A stretch of 64,000 bases of DNA from NCBI GenBank assembly GCA_013407085.1, contig JACCGJ010001929.1:1-64000 (forward strand), in the 5' to 3' direction. Position numbers and translations under genes: made by a program. Source of the DNA: Atriophallophorus winterbourni (lineage: Eukaryota; Platyhelminthes; Trematoda; Plagiorchiida; Microphallidae). Of this stretch, positions 60,881 through 64,000 are shown piece by piece (within the stretch, counting starts at the first letter, position 1; each line of letters opens with the position of its first letter). The notes beneath the pieces are model-generated. The model saw only the letters and a program-made list of their open reading frames with translations. It had not been told where the DNA came from and made no database searches.

Positions 60881-63820
60881 TATGAAATCTCCAAATGTTG
60901 TTTTAATCACCGCAGCATAGATTCGAAGGTAGCTTATGAGACACTGAACGGGCTTTCATGGCATCTGGTTAATGTTCTAATTTCAGTACGCGTTTCTTAG
61001 CATTGAAACATCATTTATGCTCCCTCTGAATGGTTACTGCTCTGAATTCGTCTTTAATGGAACATAAGCGAATCATTACCACATACATTGTTTTCAAATT
61101 TATTTTCACTTAAATTTGTCATCGAATGAATGGGAACGTGTTAAAACTTTTTGCGTATCATACGATGCTATCTTTTATTAACCCGCAAGTAAACAGGTCT
61201 AAACACAACACAATTTTGCACGAAACCCTGGTGTGTACAACTTCGTACGGGTGTGTCAAACGGGGAAGAACAATACAGTTCACTCACCTGTCTACAGTGA
61301 CATCCTATGATGTTTCGTTTTGTAATTTGAATATGCTTCGCACACAGCCTCCTCAAACGTTAAGAGAATATGAACTTGTTTCTTCATAATCTTGGGTTCA
61401 ACGCAAGTGAAGCAACAGTAGTAGAATCATCTATGTGCTCTTATTGAATGTTCCGTGCTGATGGTCTCACTCGATTTACTGGTTAATAACAGGGAATTCG
61501 CTCATTAACGTCGCATTATTCGTTTGTTTTGATTTGTTTTTGTTGAACCCATACGTTTACCTGATAATTGAAATCACTAGAATTGAGCTGCATAAGAGCG
61601 CGTTATTCAATCAGTTTTCACTGAGTTACAATACCTTTCCTTTTTGTGTAACCCAGTCGGTAACAGCGAAATACAGAACTTCATTCTAAAACGTGAATAA
61701 TTCGACAATGTTTAGCAGTCGGCCTACAAGTGCCGGTAATCTGCATCGCCACGTATGCAAATACGCCGTGACTGATTGTGGTGTTTTGCCGTTGCACATT
61801 AATCACGGTACCCCAGACGTACTACTAAGATGACAGGTGGGTTTTGTAACATTTCTCAATAACGACCTTTCATCCCGCATGATAAACATAAGCACACTCA
61901 AAATTCCGTAAATAGAATCCGACAGCTTCCTTATAGATTGTAAACTGGACTGATGCTCAGCAGCAAGGTTTCGGCCGCTAGAGTCGTTTTTATTTAAACA
62001 CGTGGTCAAATCTGGGAGTAAATTCATGAGAATCAGATGATGATTTAGGTGATGCTCCCATGGTTACTTCGTTTGTATATTGCGTGAGATAAATAGAATT
62101 TACCTATAATGAACCCAATTTCAGAAGAATTACAATTTCATTTTTTTGAAACTAATTGATTTGTCATCATTTTGCATATGTAACTTGGCTACAACAACTG
62201 TATTGGTAACCCTACGGTTCTGACACGGAAAGTTAATCGGCGGTTAAATTTTGAGCAAGTTTCTTTTTAACTTTTCAAAATAGACTGAGGGACTTTTGAA
62301 AATTTGAATCGATAGGGCCATGGGAATTAGCACGCAATCACTTGGGCAACGGCGCGTTCTGAACGGTGGTATCGGTGACCCTGTGTGAAACTTAGTCCAG
62401 GTGATCAGGTGCACTAACGAAACTTAGACAGCAACAACAATACTGCTAACAATACACAATTTTAGGGTTCGATGTAATTATTTTATTTTCTTGACAGTTA
62501 GATGTTTGCATGATTCTACAAGCCCGGAGTCCGAATAAGTTTTAGCCGTCGAGGTTCTGATGGGTGAAGTAGTTGTGCTCACCAGATGAGAACCGTTTAT
62601 ATTGCAATTTCAGATTTGCTGCAATGTATGAATGGAACAGTGTATTTTTACCAATGTTGTTTTCACTTGAGTTTTAGTAACACTTCAGTATAGCGGACAC
62701 CTAGCCCGGAAATTCTCTCATTCGGTGGCTTGTTAATCAGTATTCGTGTATTGTGTACAATACCAGTGTGTTGACCATTCATCATTCAGAACCACCTGCT
62801 ATAAACATCCGGTCATTCTGACGTGCAGTGAAAGTGCAGTAAAACTGCTAATCGTGAGTGATTCTATACGCGAATCGCATCGCGATATTCCCGTTATTGT
62901 ACATAGACTATTGCAGGAATTAACTGTGAGATTAATGGATTTTTATGATTGAATAGTGCATCGATTAATTAACATATAGCCTGCGTGTGAGAGCCATCTT
63001 ATTTAGGTTTCGTTAACATATCCGGCTGGTGAAAATGTTTATGAACAAGTAAAACTCAAGTCAAGCATTAGGATAAGACGATATTTAATTTTGGATTAAC
63101 TTTCAAAATAACGCGAAATGTTGCGATTGTTTTTTTGAAACAAACTTCATCAAAACACCGCCTTTATTCACAATATTGCTTTTAACCGGTCGTTAACCAA
63201 CTATCTATTACCAGACTAATAATACATTTCTCGTCCGTTGTTTTGAAAGAATGAAGCGATAGGATGGGTGTAAATTCACGCTTTGTAATTCAGATGTTTT
63301 CTCATCACAATATAAAATGATTCCGTGTGGCACTTATTGATAGCACGTGCTTGCTTGGATGATTTAGATGCTTAAAATAGAATAGTAACAAAATATTCGT
63401 CTTTTGTTTACCCATTATGAAATAGAATATTCATATTTATATTTGTAGTGGAACTATTTAAATGGCTATAACTGTTTAGTTGAAATTCGTTCGATCCTGT
63501 AGTCATAATAATGGAAACGAACTTATAAGTAACCTGTTTGAGCAGTTTTGATAACATCATTCTGTAAGCTCACGCATCCTCAGACAAAAAACGATGATCA
63601 AAACAGGGAACATGAATAAGAATCACTCCACCCAAAGCTGTAGTTGACCTTACCACTAAACAATCTAAGTATATCTGCAGGATGTCGAGTCACGTATACA
63701 AAACAAGGATTATTTGGTCGATTTGCCTAACGCAATATTCATTGGAAGCGTTATTCTAATGCGGTCAAGGTCATTTGTAAGTGTGTCTAACCTGAGTAAA
63801 CGTGCACGACTAACAACATG
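60881..63820. other. Downstream of the 60499 exon, no exon identified
   Basis: Short frames at 61126-61389 and 62746-62952 lack splice-site support and motifs. If the 60499 gene continues, its next exon is either short or beyond 64000. Confidence 0.4.
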
Positions 63821-63824
63821 GTTA

Positions 63825-63930
63825 AGGCTAAATATGAACGCATGCGGATCTTGATCGTACTGTCCCAACCTGGTGAGCACAAACAGCTTGAAACTGGTCA
63901 TGGTGTGTGTGATGGAAATGACAGGAATTA
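63825..63930 (+). repeat. Family A repeat with hammerhead-like core
   Basis: CTGGTGA (63870-63876), GCAC-AAACA-GCTT, GAAA (63890-63893), CTGGTCATGGTGTGTGTGATGGAAATG. The flank GCGGATCTTGATCGTACTGTCC is as in the other copies. One base departs from CTGATGA. Confidence 0.7.
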
Positions 63931-64000
63931 TGGATTAAAAACTTAGATTAATGTTGTGTATAAAGCGAGTCTTGGTCGTTGTATTGTTTTGCTCACCGCC

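Noticed and set aside
1..64000. CRISPR arrays, bacterial operons, rRNA or tRNA genes
   Set aside because: No regularly spaced repeats, operons or convincing cloverleaf seen by eye; sequence is clearly eukaryotic. A tRNA scan was not possible.

Overview
The window is eukaryotic nuclear DNA: AT-rich, gene-sparse, with spliced genes, long introns full of degraded non-LTR retrotransposons, and no prokaryotic operons. The mix of CR1-like and RTE-like retrotransposon relics, short SINE-like repeats with hammerhead-like cores, and a matrix metalloproteinase with long 5' and very short internal introns fits a flatworm, most likely a digenean and perhaps a schistosomatid. That placement is an inference from style, not from a database match.

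The one clear complete host gene is a matrix metalloproteinase on the + strand at 10728-26590. I could assemble it by hand into ten exons with compatible phases, giving 564 residues: signal peptide, propeptide with cysteine switch, furin-type RIKR site, zinc catalytic domain ([12 protein letters not shown] and Met-turn), Pro-rich hinge and a hemopexin domain closed by Cys351/Cys561. It has no membrane anchor, so it is predicted to be secreted and furin-activated.

Two further coding segments on the + strand are less certain. One is a 988-nt open exon at 39039-40026, possibly preceded by an exon that supplies only the ATG at 38351. The other is a 376-nt exon at 60499-60874 that ends in a good donor, with its continuation unknown. 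Neither matches a family I recognise.

Layout: 1-8135 is a graveyard of minus-strand retrotransposon copies (RTE-like 520-2165, CR1-like endonuclease 2700-3640, CR1-like composite 3853-8135). 8136-10727 is intergenic. 10728-26590 is the metalloproteinase, with repeat fragments in introns 1, 2 and 5. 26591-38300 is intergenic and includes a nearly full-length but badly decayed CR1-like copy (33409-37300). 38351-40026 is the unknown gene. 40027-60060 is AT-rich repeat-bearing sequence with little coding potential. 60060-60874 is a CpG-richer candidate 5' exon, and the remainder to 64000 has no supported gene.

The most interesting non-coding signal is a set of dispersed short repeats whose conserved core reads CTGATGA - short stem with AAACA loop - GAAACCGGT, the layout of a hammerhead ribozyme with a loopless palindromic helix III. 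One copy keeps a perfect 6-bp helix I. Some copies sit head-to-head and form long palindromes.
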